DNA of 64,000 nt from contig NC_030677.2 of assembly GCF_000004195.4 (NCBI RefSeq), positions 173,154,019 to 173,218,018 on the forward strand, written 5' to 3'. The DNA comes from Xenopus tropicalis (lineage: Eukaryota; Chordata; Amphibia; Anura; Pipidae). Numbering within the stretch: position 1 is the first letter of the stretch; every line of letters begins with the position of its first letter. The notes beneath the pieces were generated by a model that had not been told where the DNA came from, ran no database searches, and worked only from the letters and a program-made list of their open reading frames with translations. This document shows, in pieces, positions 1 through 11,068 of this stretch. Made by a program: the position numbers and the translations under genes.

Positions 1-1045
1 CGTCGGGTGGGGGGCCCTGTGAGGGAGGGGGGGGGAAGGCTATGGGCGCAGGCCCCAGTGGGCCCTTCACCCCCCAGTCCGACCTTGACTTTATGCACCA
101 CATTTAATTTCACAACTATCTACCCAATGTATTAGATGCCTTTATTAAAGACTTTATTTGTTTTGTGGTAATATGAATTTATAATTTGGTGCCATAATGC
201 AAAATACAGGGGTAATATACTGTCTACTAAAGGATACCTTTCATTTAGCTATTAAAATTATCCAACTGCAAAGAACAGATTCCATTTTTCAATGACGAAT
301 GCTTTTTCTCAAATCTTAATATAGCAGGAAAGTTATTTAATGGCTTATAAAATGCAACACAAATGGACTATAATGGCTGTTAACCGATTAGACCAGTTGT
401 TTCCCTGGCAATGTCTTGCAGCTGCTGGCATAATAGAATATAGTTTCAGAATATAGTTTCTGTGTGGAAGAAGCAGTGTCTGTAGGTACTATAATATAGT
501 ATATAACACTACAATATGTACTAGGAGGATAGTATGATAGAATGATGTACTTAGTGTATTTATTTTATCTTATGGTAAGCCGTGGGCTGGGCGGGGGCCA
601 GCTGTGATAGAAAACCACAGTAGCTGGGGCAGCATGAGGGATGAGGGGCAATGCTTCAGCAGGGTAATACCTGTCCTTTGTTAGGAATGGGAATACATGG
701 AAACCAGTTTGTGGTACTTTGCTGTTTCTGAGATAATAAACATGTTCTGTTAAAAGGCCACCCTCATGTATTGGTCCATGTCATAAATAAAACTTCCTTA
801 TGTACTGCACATAGGGCTCATTTACTTCTGGAAGTGCATCCCTCAACTTCTTTATAGTGAGTTGTGCCTAAAACCCCTTTTATTAAATGTACTTGCATCT
901 AAATCCACTCTGTGCGCTATTCTTACCTTCCATTCTGAATCGAGCACTACTGCACTACTGCTTGTGTCACTTGCACGAGAAACACTGGTAACGATGCTAG
1001 TGAACACTGAAAATGGCGATAGGCAGACAAAAATATTGAGTGACT
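1..1045. other. Non-coding stretch, no gene seen
   Basis: I see no splice-flanked open frame and no structured RNA. The first 70 bases are G-rich. The remainder is ordinary AT-rich sequence, probably intron or upstream intergenic DNA of the gene whose last exons start at 2773. Confidence 0.5.
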
Positions 1046-1193
1046 TTATTATTAACATTTATTTATAAAGCGCCAACATATTCCGCAGCGCTGTACAATA
1101 AGTGGGTTTTATACATTGGACATACAGAGTAACATATAAAGCAATCAATAACCAATACAAGAGGGCCCTGCCCAAAAGAGCTTACAATCTACA
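1046..1193 (-). mobile_element. SINE/LINE 3' tail fragment
   Basis: Read on the minus strand this gives the tail signature GATTGTAAGCTCTTTTGGGC, then a GTACAGCGCTGCGGAATATG-type block, a GCGCTTTATAAATAAA block and a short TAA-rich end. A close second copy in the same orientation lies at 13906-14070, and a shorter forward piece at 6863. The structure fits the 3' tail shared by L2/CR1-type LINEs and tRNA-derived SINEs of frogs. The family assignment is from memory. Confidence 0.75.
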
Positions 1194-2352
1194 AGTGCAG
1201 TTAGTTTGCTGTGAAGCGCATCTGCAGTTACATTCATTTTGCAGAATTGCAGTGAAGCATCAAGAGCATTGCCCTGTTGCAACTGCAGTGATGTCAGAAT
1301 TTAGCCACTTGTGGACATATGTATTCCCTCATGTGTAATAATAAAAATAGTCGCATATCTTATTGCCCTTGATGTCAGTTTACAGAACGGCACACTGATT
1401 CTGACAGTTAGGTAAGGTTGCCACTTGGTGGCAGCAATAGGTTTTGTTATTATATTTGTACCTGGGGAAAGCATAGGGCAGTGCCTGTTTTGGAAAGCAT
1501 TTTAGCAGCCGTCTTCTTTATATTGGCTCTGTGTTAAATATTTGTACCCCACCCTAGGAGAGCCCAGCTAGCATGCACATCATATCTTGCTGATCTGGGG
1601 GAAAATAAAATACAGGAAAGCTTGTGTTATTAGTCTGCATACTGAGGCAAGTGCATTTAATACAGAATAGCTTATGGCTTTAATTGATGAATATGTAAAT
1701 AGGTACATATCTTAACAGTACATGGGAAATACAATAGTTATTTGACCCTATTTCTTTGCCAAGGTTTTATTTCTTGGTTGTACTTTATTTCTTGTTTGAA
1801 CTATATTATACATGTCACTCTAGCTGCTGCAGAACTAAACAGAACCACAACAGAGAAAGCTGGGAGTTGCAGATTTGTTACCACTCTACTAGCACCCTAG
1901 ACTGATAACAATATAAACATTGGACTGTTCAGATGCTTATTTTTGAATTCCTGGTTTGGAGGCAAGTTTTGGTTGCATAAAAACCAGATGTATTGCCAAA
2001 CAGAGTCTCCTGTAGGCTGCCAGTCCATATAGAGGCTACCAAATAACAAATCACAGCCTATATTTGGTACCCCAGGAACATTTTTCATGCTTTTGTTGCT
2101 CCTCAATTCTTTTTACATATGAATGTGGCTTATGGGTAAAAAGTATGAGGTTTGGGGCCAGTACATATTTGTGGAACATAACATCCATGGAGTTGTAACG
2201 GTGTTGTACAGTAGTGTTTCTAATACCTTTAGTAGGCATTAAGTAGAAAAGTATTGATTGCTTGTATGGCTTATTGCACATATTCCTATACTACCTACCT
2301 GGGTTGTGCTTGGGTGGGAAATTGCTTGCCTTGGCAAATTTCTATTTAAAAT
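1194..2352. other. Non-coding stretch, no gene seen
   Basis: AT-rich DNA with no convincing exon; probably intronic to the gene ending at 4545. Confidence 0.45.
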
Positions 2353-2608
2353 GCCACCTATAGTGGTGTATAGGGGTGGCATCACCTATAGTGATGTGTA
2401 GCGCTAGCACCTATAGTGGTGTATAGCGGTGGCATCTATAGGGGTGTATAGTGGTGGCATCTATAGTGACGTATAGGGGGTGGCACCTATAGTAAAGTAT
2501 GGAGTGGCGGCACCTATAGCGATGTATGGGGGTGACACCTGTAGTTTATGTGTGGGGGTGGCACCTATAGCGATGTATGGGGGGGTGGCACTTGTAATGA
2601 TATATTGT
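2353..2608. repeat. Degenerate minisatellite, about 28-bp unit
   Basis: About nine imperfect units built on GGTGGCACCTATAGTGATGT with a run of 3-7 G between units. Unit length drifts from about 26 to 31 bp and point changes are frequent, so the array is old or loosely homogenised. It lies 165 bp upstream of the exon at 2773, in the preceding intron. Confidence 0.85.
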
Positions 2609-2772
2609 GGAGGACAAGTGTAATAGAACTGACTGATGTCACTATCAAAACTTTCTTTATGTTGTCAACATTGTTTCACCATATTAACCTTTAACACTGA
2701 TAATCGGAAATTTTGGCTGCAAATCCTTTTGATTTGTTTCTTGGAAGATCATTTTCTTGATTTATTTTGCAG

Positions 2773-2841
2773 GAAGGAACTGGTTGATCCCTCGGGTTTG
2801 TCTGAAGAACAATTAAAGGAAATTCCATACATGAAAATAGA
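2773..2841 (+). CDS. Internal exon of unrecognised host gene (fourth from last)
   Basis: A pyrimidine-rich tract ending TTTTGCAG precedes the exon and GTAAGT follows it. The exon enters with one base left from the previous codon and leaves with two, encoding KELVDPSGLSEEQLKEIPYM and then KI plus a split glutamate codon. Frame and phase match the exon at 3014 exactly. The acidic, helix-prone SEEQLKEIP stretch looks like real protein. Upstream exons must lie to the left, probably outside this window. I do not recognise the gene. Confidence 0.8.
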
Positions 2842-3013
2842 GTAAGTTCTCTCACCTTAAATGCACCAGCTCAGCTGTACAGTACATATACAGAATGTAT
2901 TTATTTGTCTGCAGCACTTACCTTGGTGGCTGATTATTTTGCTGTAAAAGGTAGTATGATACTGACTTATAACTATTATCAGCATATTCTCACATGCTTT
3001 ATTCCCTTATCAG

Positions 3014-3124
3014 AACGCAGGGTGACCCTATCCGTATTCGCCACTCCCATTCTCCCCGCAGCTTTCGCCAGTATAGACGATCTCAGTGTTCTGATGGGGA
3101 GAGATCAGTACTGTCAGAAGTCAA
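3014..3124 (+). CDS. Internal exon of unrecognised host gene (third from last)
   Basis: Acceptor TTATCAG, donor GTAAGT. The reading frame continues from the previous exon through a split glutamate codon, giving ETQGDPIRIRHSHSPRSFRQ and then YRRSQCSDGERSVLSEV. The segment is rich in Arg, Ser and His with several RxxS-type potential phosphorylation sites, which suggests a cytoplasmic, unstructured tail. It ends two bases into a codon, matching the next exon. Confidence 0.82.
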
Positions 3125-3408
3125 GTAAGTCACATTTGAAAAATGTTGCCAGACAGGTGTTTTATGTACTTACAGGGTACACTGCATTAGACAGGTTACA
3201 CCATGTAAAATAAAAATGCAGTAAGAAAAATAAAGCAGACATTACTCAGTTTACAAATAACAGGAATTGACTTGATAGAAGTCTAGTGATTCTGACATGT
3301 TCCTTGTTCCTAATGTGCAAGACCAAATCTGTTTCCATGCAGTGGCTCATTTCTTTGCTTAATTTGCCTTCTACTGAGTAACAGTGATGTCACATTTCTT
3401 GTTTTCAG

Positions 3409-3478
3409 TTCAAAAAATGACCTTGTGCCTCCTCTGACTGTGACACGTGCCTCAGACACTCATGGTTCTGTGCAGCAG
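3409..3478 (+). CDS. Internal exon of unrecognised host gene (second from last)
   Basis: Acceptor TTGTTTTCAG, donor GTGAGT. The exon completes an asparagine codon and continues SKNDLVPPLTVTRASDTHGS, ending on two glutamine codons in phase 0. The polar, Pro/Ser/Thr-rich composition again suggests a disordered tail. Confidence 0.8.
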
Positions 3479-4422
3479 GTGAGTAAATCTCTCCTTTGCC
3501 TGGCAGTGGCACATATATGCCATTCTTCTCTGAGACTGAGTATCTGGCATAGGAGACAACCCAGAGCCACTTGCCCTGGATTTCCTAGCTGCTTCATTAT
3601 CATGTTTAGCTTTCAAATATCTTGAATAGGCAGTCAATGTGCTTGCCCATGGAACTGATTCATTTGTATTTATGGCATCTCATTCCTCTCTGTTCTTTAA
3701 GGGCCCTTGGAAAAGGTCATATTTTCATCTAGTTCAACCCATGACTTTAATTACTATTTGTTAATCTAGAAGCACTTGCCACAGTGTAGAGTCCTGCGCA
3801 GCTACATTTAGGCAAACCTGTGCCGAACCCAAACCCAGTGACCTGCAACCTGGCCCACACCTGCCACCCAACTATATCTCCTACTCAGACCCACTACCTG
3901 AACCCACCCACAGTGGGTTTACAAACTACCCAACTCAGGCACCCACAAAACCGGAAGTGATGTCACTCCAGAGGTGGATCAACCAGGTATAGGGAAAAAA
4001 TACTGCTTTGCTAGGGGCAGGTGGGAAGGATAACAGCTGCAGTTTACCTGGTTACCATAGCAAGGTACTTGCAGACTGCTCGCCCAGTTGGCTAATTGAA
4101 AACTTCCTACCTAAACCAGACCGCTTTGTGGGAATTCCATGTGTACCGCTGTAGGTCTCTACCACAGCAAATAAATGAATTAATCTCTACACAAAGTGCC
4201 TTCTTAGAAAATACCCAACTAATCTTCCATATAGGAGCATCTTATGTCATTATAGGTTCCTGTTACCTGGTATTGGGAGGGTTTGGCCATTATGGTGAGA
4301 TATACACTAATGAAATCTATACAATGTCAACATTTATTGAACACATCAGCTGTACCATACACAAGTGTGTATAAGGGGCTCCAATACACCTCACTATGAA
4401 TGTTTTTGATTCTGTTTTACAG

Positions 4423-4545
4423 AAAAGAGCTGGGTCCAAGGAGAGCATCATTGAGTCCAGTGTTTCTCCTCTCAGTAGAGATACAAAGCACAGTGTGAAA
4501 ACCATGAAGACCACACAGGCCTCACGTCTTAAAACAGAAACTTGA
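4423..4545 (+). CDS. Terminal coding exon of unrecognised host gene
   Basis: Acceptor CTGTTTTACAG, then 40 sense codons and a TGA at 4543-4545. The encoded tail is Ser/Lys-rich (starts KRAGSKESIIESSVSP, ends TMKTTQASRLKTET). Across the four visible exons about 123 residues are joined without a phase conflict, which is strong evidence for a real gene. The last four residues, KTET, are not a canonical PDZ ligand, although a C-terminal T-x-T resembles weak ones. There is no membrane segment or catalytic motif in the visible part. I do not recognise the protein and assign no function. The 3' UTR follows to about 5155. Confidence 0.85.
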   Translation, partial: KRAGSKESIIESSVSPLSRDTKHSVKTMKTTQASRLKTET

Positions 4546-4714
4546 ATGCGGGACATAATGACTGTCCATCTCTACAACTATGAACATATGGAACATTTGG
4601 ACAAGCAACTCAAACTGGGTTGGAGACTGCTTTAAACATTAAATTATTGCTGCCAGAATGGATTGCATCTCACTCATACAAACAAGAAAGTTGTTACAGG
4701 ACTAAAGGGGACAC

Positions 4715-4830
4715 ACCATTATCAGCACACTGGTCCAGTGGTTGGCCATTGCAGCACTGTGGTCCCGAGTTCAATTTCAACCAGGGCCATACCTGCAAGG
4801 AATCTGTTCTCCCTGGTTTCTCTTTGGTTC
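4715..4830 (+). mobile_element. Degenerate tRNA-derived SINE in the 3' UTR
   Basis: A polymerase III A-box-like TGGTCCAGTGG at 4731 and a B-box-like GAGTTCAATTT at 4767 are spaced about as in a tRNA gene. They are followed by a core resembling the CTGCAAGGA...TGTTCTCCCTGG block seen in frog SINEs (compare 18059). The element sits inside the 3' UTR of the gene ending at 4545, in the sense orientation. It does not fold as a functional tRNA. Confidence 0.55.
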
Positions 4831-5131
4831 AACAATGGGAAAAACATGCTGCTGTGTCATCCAATGGATATCTTTAGTGTACATGCACAGACAGATGCGC
4901 TCTCTCTCGCCACATGGACTTTATATTCAGTACCACAAGCCTGTTGTTCTTGGTCACTACTGTGTTTGAGAAATAGATGTTGGTAAATGATAAGATGTTT
5001 CTCCGCTTTAAGTGCAAAAAGGCTGAACTGCCTTAATTTTCACTCATTACAAGCAAAACATTCTCAGCATTTCCACTTTCTGGGGTTGGGGGATATTTTA
5101 TCTTGCAGTATTAAAATTTGAAGTATTTAAA

Positions 5132-5137
5132 AATAAA
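5132..5137 (+). promoter_or_regulatory. Polyadenylation signal of the host gene
   Basis: AATAAA lies 587 bases after the stop codon at 4545. A T/GT-rich stretch (5157-5178) follows, as expected of a downstream element. An ATTAAA at 5181 is a possible alternative. The 3' UTR is therefore about 4546-5155. Confidence 0.6.
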
Positions 5138-5315
5138 ATACCAGCCAAAATGTAATGTTCTTTTTGTATGGCTTTTTATTATTAAATGGAGGAGGGTAAC
5201 ATAAGTATATGCTTCTGGGGTACAAGCAGGTAAAGATTGCTTCCACCGCCAGCTTCACGTTCCCCTGCATAGGAGAACACCTGGTGCCTTCAGTGCCTTC
5301 ATACTGAAAAGCTCT

Positions 5316-5451
5316 ATGGGTGAAGACACACTGAGCTACTAGTAACAGCTAAAACACACTTAGAGAAAGTTATCAGTAAATGATCAGCATTGTCTATTTT
5401 AGTAGTCGTGACATGTAGCTGCTACTAGTAGCTCCGTGTGTCTTCACCCTA
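5316..5451. mobile_element. Palindromic MITE with about 37-bp inverted ends
   Basis: The left end reads TATGGGTGAAGACACACTGA and the right end, reverse-complemented, TAGGGTGAAGACACACGG; both continue into AGCTACTAGTA(A/G)CAGCTA. Only about 60 bases separate the arms. This is a typical DNA-transposon derivative, perhaps Harbinger-like. A short TA or TWA duplication is plausible but not clear, so the superfamily is unsure. Confidence 0.75.
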
Positions 5452-5790
5452 TAAAAAATGGAGCAGCAACCTTTGAAAAACTGAATTCATTTTCCTGCCA
5501 ACCAAATAAATCGTATGCATTGATAGGCCAAGGTTTAGGATCCATTAAGTTTGCTGGCACTTGAAGTAATACACATCAGCTCAGCACTGGTTCTAGCCAC
5601 CAATGGAGAGCCTTGTATGCCACCACAGCTCAGAGAAAACAAGCCTAGGAGGGGTGAGATTGATCCTGGCAATCGATTGTTCCAGAAATGATCCCACACT
5701 GCACAAACATTTCTGATATTTGGACACTTCCTGTAGCTCCAGGTAAGCCACACAATGTTGTGTTTTACTGTTGTTCGTTTTTTTCTACTG

Positions 5791-5848
5791 ATACACATAT
5801 ACACACACATAACACTGGCAAGTGTACACACACACACACACATATACA
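5791..5848. repeat. (CA)n microsatellite
   Basis: Two imperfect CA/TA-rich runs, including a block of ten or so CA units near 5825-5842. Confidence 0.9.
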
Positions 5849-6452
5849 GAAATACACATTCAAATTCTTCCCTTTTTTTTATAGTTTTTTACTATTTTTT
5901 TAGATGCCTTATATATTTAGTTTGCAGCCTGCCCAGTGGATCTGGTATTTTGACCACTAATCAAGCTATTTAATTTGCATGATTTTATAGCGTTTTTATT
6001 CCTGTATTGTTGTTCATGACTTGTGTTTGCAATTAAAACTGTAATTGCACATTGCAACTAGTTGATCAAGTATTTTTAATACTCATAACATTGTGTAATC
6101 AATTATTTATTGATTTGGGTGATTTTATTTCAGCTTACGGCCTGCCTGGGACATTACAAAGGTAAATATATCTGAACTTCCAGATATAAATATAAATGTG
6201 TTTTTTTACACAAACATACCTGCACAGATTGAAGAACTCCATGATAACTGATTCCCAAAATCCCTTATGCTGAGAATGTATCGGAACCCTCTCTCACACT
6301 TTGTTTCACTGAAAAGTGATACATTCTCTGCTTTCCATAACCGGTGGAACACAGATTCTCTAGAAAGCAGAGGGACTTCAAGTTCCAGAATCCATTACTT
6401 CGCAATGGAACAAGATAAAAGTGGGATTGCATTACACTGCAAGACTCTAGAG

Positions 6453-6707
6453 CAGGGATCTTCATAAGTGTTGGTGAGCCACACAAGCATAAAAAAGGTT
6501 CTTGCTAAACAGGTCTTGCTAAGACCTATGATTGGCTACTTGGTTGCCCCATGTGGACTGCTGGCCTGCAGGAGGCTCTGCTTGGAGTAAAACTGTTTCT
6601 CTGTGCTTCCAAAATTTTGCTCCAAGCCAGAAATGGAAAAATGGGCACCTACTTTAAGGCCACCGTGATCAACATGGTGCCCCCGATGCACTGGTTGGGG
6701 ATCACTG
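6453..6707. mobile_element. hAT-type MITE with 8-bp target duplication
   Basis: Starts CAGGGATCTTCA and ends with the reverse complement of CAGTGATCCCCAACC, the terminal form of many frog hAT elements. It is flanked by CTCTAGAG (6445-6452) and CTCTGGAG (6708-6715), an 8-bp duplication with one mismatch. At 255 bp with no transposase it is non-autonomous and moderately old. Confidence 0.8.
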
Positions 6708-6862
6708 CTCTGGAGGGTGGGGAACTGGAAAACACAGACTGCAAACACACTGACATGCTTTTAGGTTTCCTATCAATCTGTATAATCAGGTATGTCTGTG
6801 TAAAAATAAAATTCTAATCTACTTGGAATTTCAGATAGAGCTTATGTAGTCAATAAGAATAA

Positions 6863-6930
6863 GAATACAGCGCTGCGTACATAAGTAGCGCTTTATAAAT
6901 AAAGATATACATATATACATACATACATAA
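6863..6930 (+). repeat. SINE/LINE tail fragment running into (ATAC)n
   Basis: ATACAGCGCTGCGTACATAA and GCGCTTTATAAATAAA match the tail at 1046 in the opposite orientation. An ATAC/ATAT microsatellite follows, typical of non-LTR retroposon 3' ends. Confidence 0.65.
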
Positions 6931-7074
6931 AAACCTTACTTCAAATAGAAAATGTACCATTGACAACCACCCTCTGTATAGGATCCTGTATAGGATCGTG
7001 CAGCCAGTTTCCTCTCCATGCACAACAATATTATTAAAATTATTAAAAGCAGTTGTTTGTGGGGCAATGTATCA

Positions 7075-7965
7075 AACATTTGGAAAAATTCAATCTACAT
7101 CTACTTCAGCCCCACTGTCCAACTTCTTACTAACTTTATCATAAAAAGCAATTAAACTTGTCTGCCATCCTTCATAAAGCCACACTCATTACTGCTCAAT
7201 GCCATTTTCCAGAACATAATTTTAAATGTGATCCCTTTTTAAATATTGGAATTGCATCAGCTTTTCTCCAATCCATAGGTACCATACCAGATGGAGAAAA
7301 TCAGAAAAACAGGCCAGGCTAAAGCTGAACTAAGCTCTTTCAATACCCAAAGGTGTATTCCATCCGGCCCTGGTGCCTTGTTCACATTAATTTTGAGTAA
7401 CCCTTTATGCACTGTATCCTGTGCTAGCCAATGACTAGATTGAGCTGAGCCATCTGTGCTCCTATCAGTTGGGTCTATTTAATGGAACAACACTACATCT
7501 TTTTACTATTGATATACTTAAACAATAGCCTCTGCTGCAATCAGTTACTCATTTCCTATCTTTGCCTTCATGACTGCATTTTTACAAAATTTTTTATTGA
7601 ATTTGTGTTTATTATTATTCTGTCCCCACTGACTTGTAGTTTTTAAATGCTTTCCTCTTCTTTACATCTCAATAAAGACACATAGGGTGGTCCTTAACGT
7701 GCTTATATTTACTACTTAAATGTAGAACAGTAATTATTTAATATAATTTTAAATGACAGTCTATTCTGCATTATTATTAGTGGAAATCCCAACTTACTAA
7801 GCTACTGTATGTGCTGAATTACTGCCCTCAAGGAACTAAAATTAGCTTTTCTGAAATTCAGAGTCTTTATTTTGCTGTTTGCTACAAACATTTACTATCT
7901 GCTATTTGCACATCTACTATACGCTCATTAGAGATCACTAGATCCAGTACAGCTTGATGATTATA
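7075..7965 (-). pseudogene. Decayed CR1-like LINE, reverse-transcriptase fragment
   Basis: On the minus strand, broken frames give the recognisable non-LTR reverse-transcriptase block NKAPGPDGIH..VLKELS, upstream KKAKIGNE and AAEAIV, and downstream pieces reading WRKADAIPIFKKGSH and NECGFMKDG. Several parts of the domain are missing and frame changes occur, so this is a dead, truncated copy. The motifs fit CR1/L2-type LINEs. Both ends are approximate. Confidence 0.65.
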
Positions 7966-9286
7966 GGCATCAAGCCTCAATTTTACCTTTGGCCTCATAT
8001 TTTGTTTAGACAGCTCTAAATATCTGTCAGTGATCTGTGTGTGGTGGTGGCAGCCGTTGCAGTGATGGGTATGGTTATATGGTTAGATATCTGCTGCAGC
8101 AAAAAGGGCCCCAAAAGGGCATTAGTGTAAAGCATCCTGGGCTATTTAGTTTCAGTGCCAGAATTACTGCTAGTGGCCTCCACTCTGGGTTTGCAAATTG
8201 CCAAAGTGCTACAAACTCTCAATCTTACAGGGAAATCATTTTCTTTCTCTCAGATGCATATAAGAAGCGGTTAGCAAAGTCTTCCTTTATAAAATAATGT
8301 TGTTTTAGGCCTTTACTCCAAACAGAGCATTTGCATGCAGCATTGCAGTTACCAAACATCTTATTAGCGTTACTTGTGTACATCAGCACAATGCATGATT
8401 TCTCTACTGCCCTCAGCGACAGTGTCATTTTCACACGCGCTAACCTGATCCTACTCAATGCTGTCATTGGCTGAAACACAACTGCCTGGGAACCCCACAC
8501 ATTAACCCAAGTGATAAGGCCATAGCTAGGCTTGCTATATAAACCAGATGTCTATCATTCCTGAAGTGAACTAATAGAAGATGAACCTTTTTCTACCTGG
8601 GCCTGTAACTTGATGTTACTTACAAGATTTGTCTCTATCTTATTCCCCCTTATATGACTTCCTGGATGGAACTATACCCCACTCTAGAAACTTCCCTGGG
8701 GAATTCCTATCTGTAGCTCACCGTAACAATGGGAGACAGGAAGGAGTGAGTGGTGCTGAGCAAGTGCAAGGAGTGCATTTTGATGCAAGTACCAAGAGTA
8801 GCTTAATAAGAGTAGCTTGACATGCAACTGACTGCAGGGAAATTGTGGGGCAGCAACTGCATTTATAAATGACCCCTAAAGGCAACCTTTATATAGCTAT
8901 ATGAATGCAGAATGTTTATGTGCCAAGTTCTCAACACAATGCAAAGTTGGAGCCAGCAATATCTATTCCTAGATGGAATTCCCTCAAGTCAAAATCAAGT
9001 TTTATCAGCAAGGGATTTGCTGGTAGTTTTCTAGATCAGTATTACATAAAACCTAAAAAATTGCAAACTAAATACACACTAAATGAGCCCTTTGTATTTC
9101 TTTTTGGGCACTTTTTCTGTGCCTTTTCATGGCAGTTGCCATTTCTTGGCCCTGTACTTCCCTGTTGGGTCTTATCCCCCCAGCATTAGTCCAGTAGTGC
9201 TATTGTGTCATTCAAACGCTAAATAAATGGAATAAAATATCAGCCCTTGTGCATGCTTGCTCTTTTAGTCCAGAAGGTGGCATAAC
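7966..9286. other. Non-coding stretch, no gene seen
   Basis: No splice-supported frame, inverted-repeat element or structured RNA stood out. The stretch ends at the target duplication TAAG of the LTR element starting at 9291. Confidence 0.45.
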
Positions 9287-9290
9287 TAAG

Positions 9291-10214
9291 TGTAACACCT
9301 ATTTGGCTATGATATGGCCAACCCAGGCTAGTAGCGTGCTGTAGAGCATGTGTTACATGCGACCTTAATGCACAGGAGTGGGCCTCCGCTACGTGGGAGG
9401 TATATAATGGAGCTGAGGGGTTGTTGAACTACAACTAGCTGAAGTAGTGTGGTGCAATGGTTAGAAATGGACGCCAGAGGATTCTTATGAATGAACTGGG
9501 TAATACTTTATTTGTCCAAGACAAAGGTAATCAGGGTTATCAATACTCACTTAATAGATGGTACACAGTATGCAGTTATACAATTGAGGTAATTCGGATA
9601 AATAGCAGAAATATGATGCTCCCCTGTGTATCCCTTCTCATCAAGAGGTTGGGCAGGTAGAACACCAACAGAGTGATAGGTAGGAAAGCTCACCGGCATA
9701 GTCCCATGCTCTTTTGGAGGTTAGGGCAAGGCATATTTGCTAACCTATTCCCTAGCACTTCTGTGTCCCTAATCTAAGGCCAGTAATGCCTGTTAGGAAG
9801 ACTACTCCTTTGCTATTATCCTGGATGGAGCAAATGGCTGCTCTTTCTGTATAATTCTGTCTGAACTCACCACTTCTAGAGGGTGCTATGAAATATGCTG
9901 CTATACTGTCTTTTCCTCATTCACGGGGCCCTGTCCCCGACTTAATTTGGATGGATAGTGGCTTACTGGGCCGGATCTGTACCCAGGCTCGACGGAGCTC
10001 TGCTTCAGGTAGCAGATCAGCAGCCAAAGAGGAAAACACTTCCTTGTGCAAGACACTATATAGTCAGCCAAGGGGAGTGGTCAAATGGGCTAAACCTATA
10101 AGGGATAGCTTAAGAAACTGTAACCTGAGTATAGGGGGTCTGCCCTATAACAGTACAGATAAGGAAAAGTAGGGAAGTAAAGCCATAGGGAGCTTAACCC
10201 TATGGGTCCCTACA
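9291..10214 (-). repeat. 3' LTR of element A
   Basis: In the element's orientation it begins TGTAGGGACCC and ends GGTGTTACA. A TATA-like CTATATAG lies at 10055-10062, and an AATAAA signal (TTTATT on the plus strand) at 9507-9512, in the order expected for U3 and R. The small open frames inside it recur identically in the other LTR and are not genes. Confidence 0.9.
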
Positions 10215-11068
10215 TTCACCCGGGGGAAGAATCCATTCCGACCCGGCAATGGTAAATAACCATAAGTACACTTTCAAGCAATAAACATAGTGCAAGAATT
10301 TAGTGCAAAAATATAAACAGTACCAACATCCGCTTCTGGTATCCTCCAGAGGTATACCTGGGTACATTGGGTAACTGTGAAGAAAAAGTTAGGCACATAC
10401 AGCAACTTTTACTGACTTACATACACCTTGAGTGTCCGGTTGGATCACTCCGGTGCACACATGGGAAATACTCCTGTTGTTCCAGGTTCCCAGGCCCATT
10501 CTTGGCTGTAAAGGAAGTTTCATTGGGTTAACATTCAAACTGTGACACATTCCCACCCACCAACTTTATTAAGTCCATGCCCCTATAGCAGGTCTAAGTA
10601 GAAGTTGTAGTGAGGTGGGGCGCAGCAGTCTTTTGTTGTACACCCAACTATATACAAATGTCAAACTTTACAGTCTCTCAGGGTTGAGAGTCCCAAACTT
10701 GAAAAGGAAAACAAATCCACTCTGTGGATATATAACTGAAGAAGGGGTCACACCCTATGGCAGCATAGCGGCAGTCCTTTTAGGAAGTGTGCCCAAAATG
10801 GTGGGTGTTGCCCTTAACTTTTAGGGATCCACAACCCACCTCCCACCCGGGGGAAAATCCCATCTGGTGAAGGGAAACCTGGAACCGGCATGGGAATTTT
10901 TAATCAATGCAGATCTCGGTCAAATTTGGCCTTGGTAGCTGTATATGAAATATAATAAGCCGGGTGTGGCTTTTCGATCTTCCCTCTTCCAGGAAGAACC
11001 ATAAATACTGAGGAATCCTGGTTCTCAGGGTCCTTGCCACAGAACCTGATACGATGCTTGAGTATGGT

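Noticed and set aside
4723..4795. Functional tRNA gene
   Set aside because: Box-like motifs are present but no acceptor-stem pairing or anticodon arm could be drawn; a SINE head explains the motifs.
10215..10240. Polypurine tract of element A next to its 3' LTR
   Set aside because: On the coding strand the sequence next to the LTR is TTCCCCCGGGTGAA, only weakly purine-rich. A better run (GGGTGGGAGGTGGG) lies near 10832-10847 but not at the LTR edge, so no tract is annotated.
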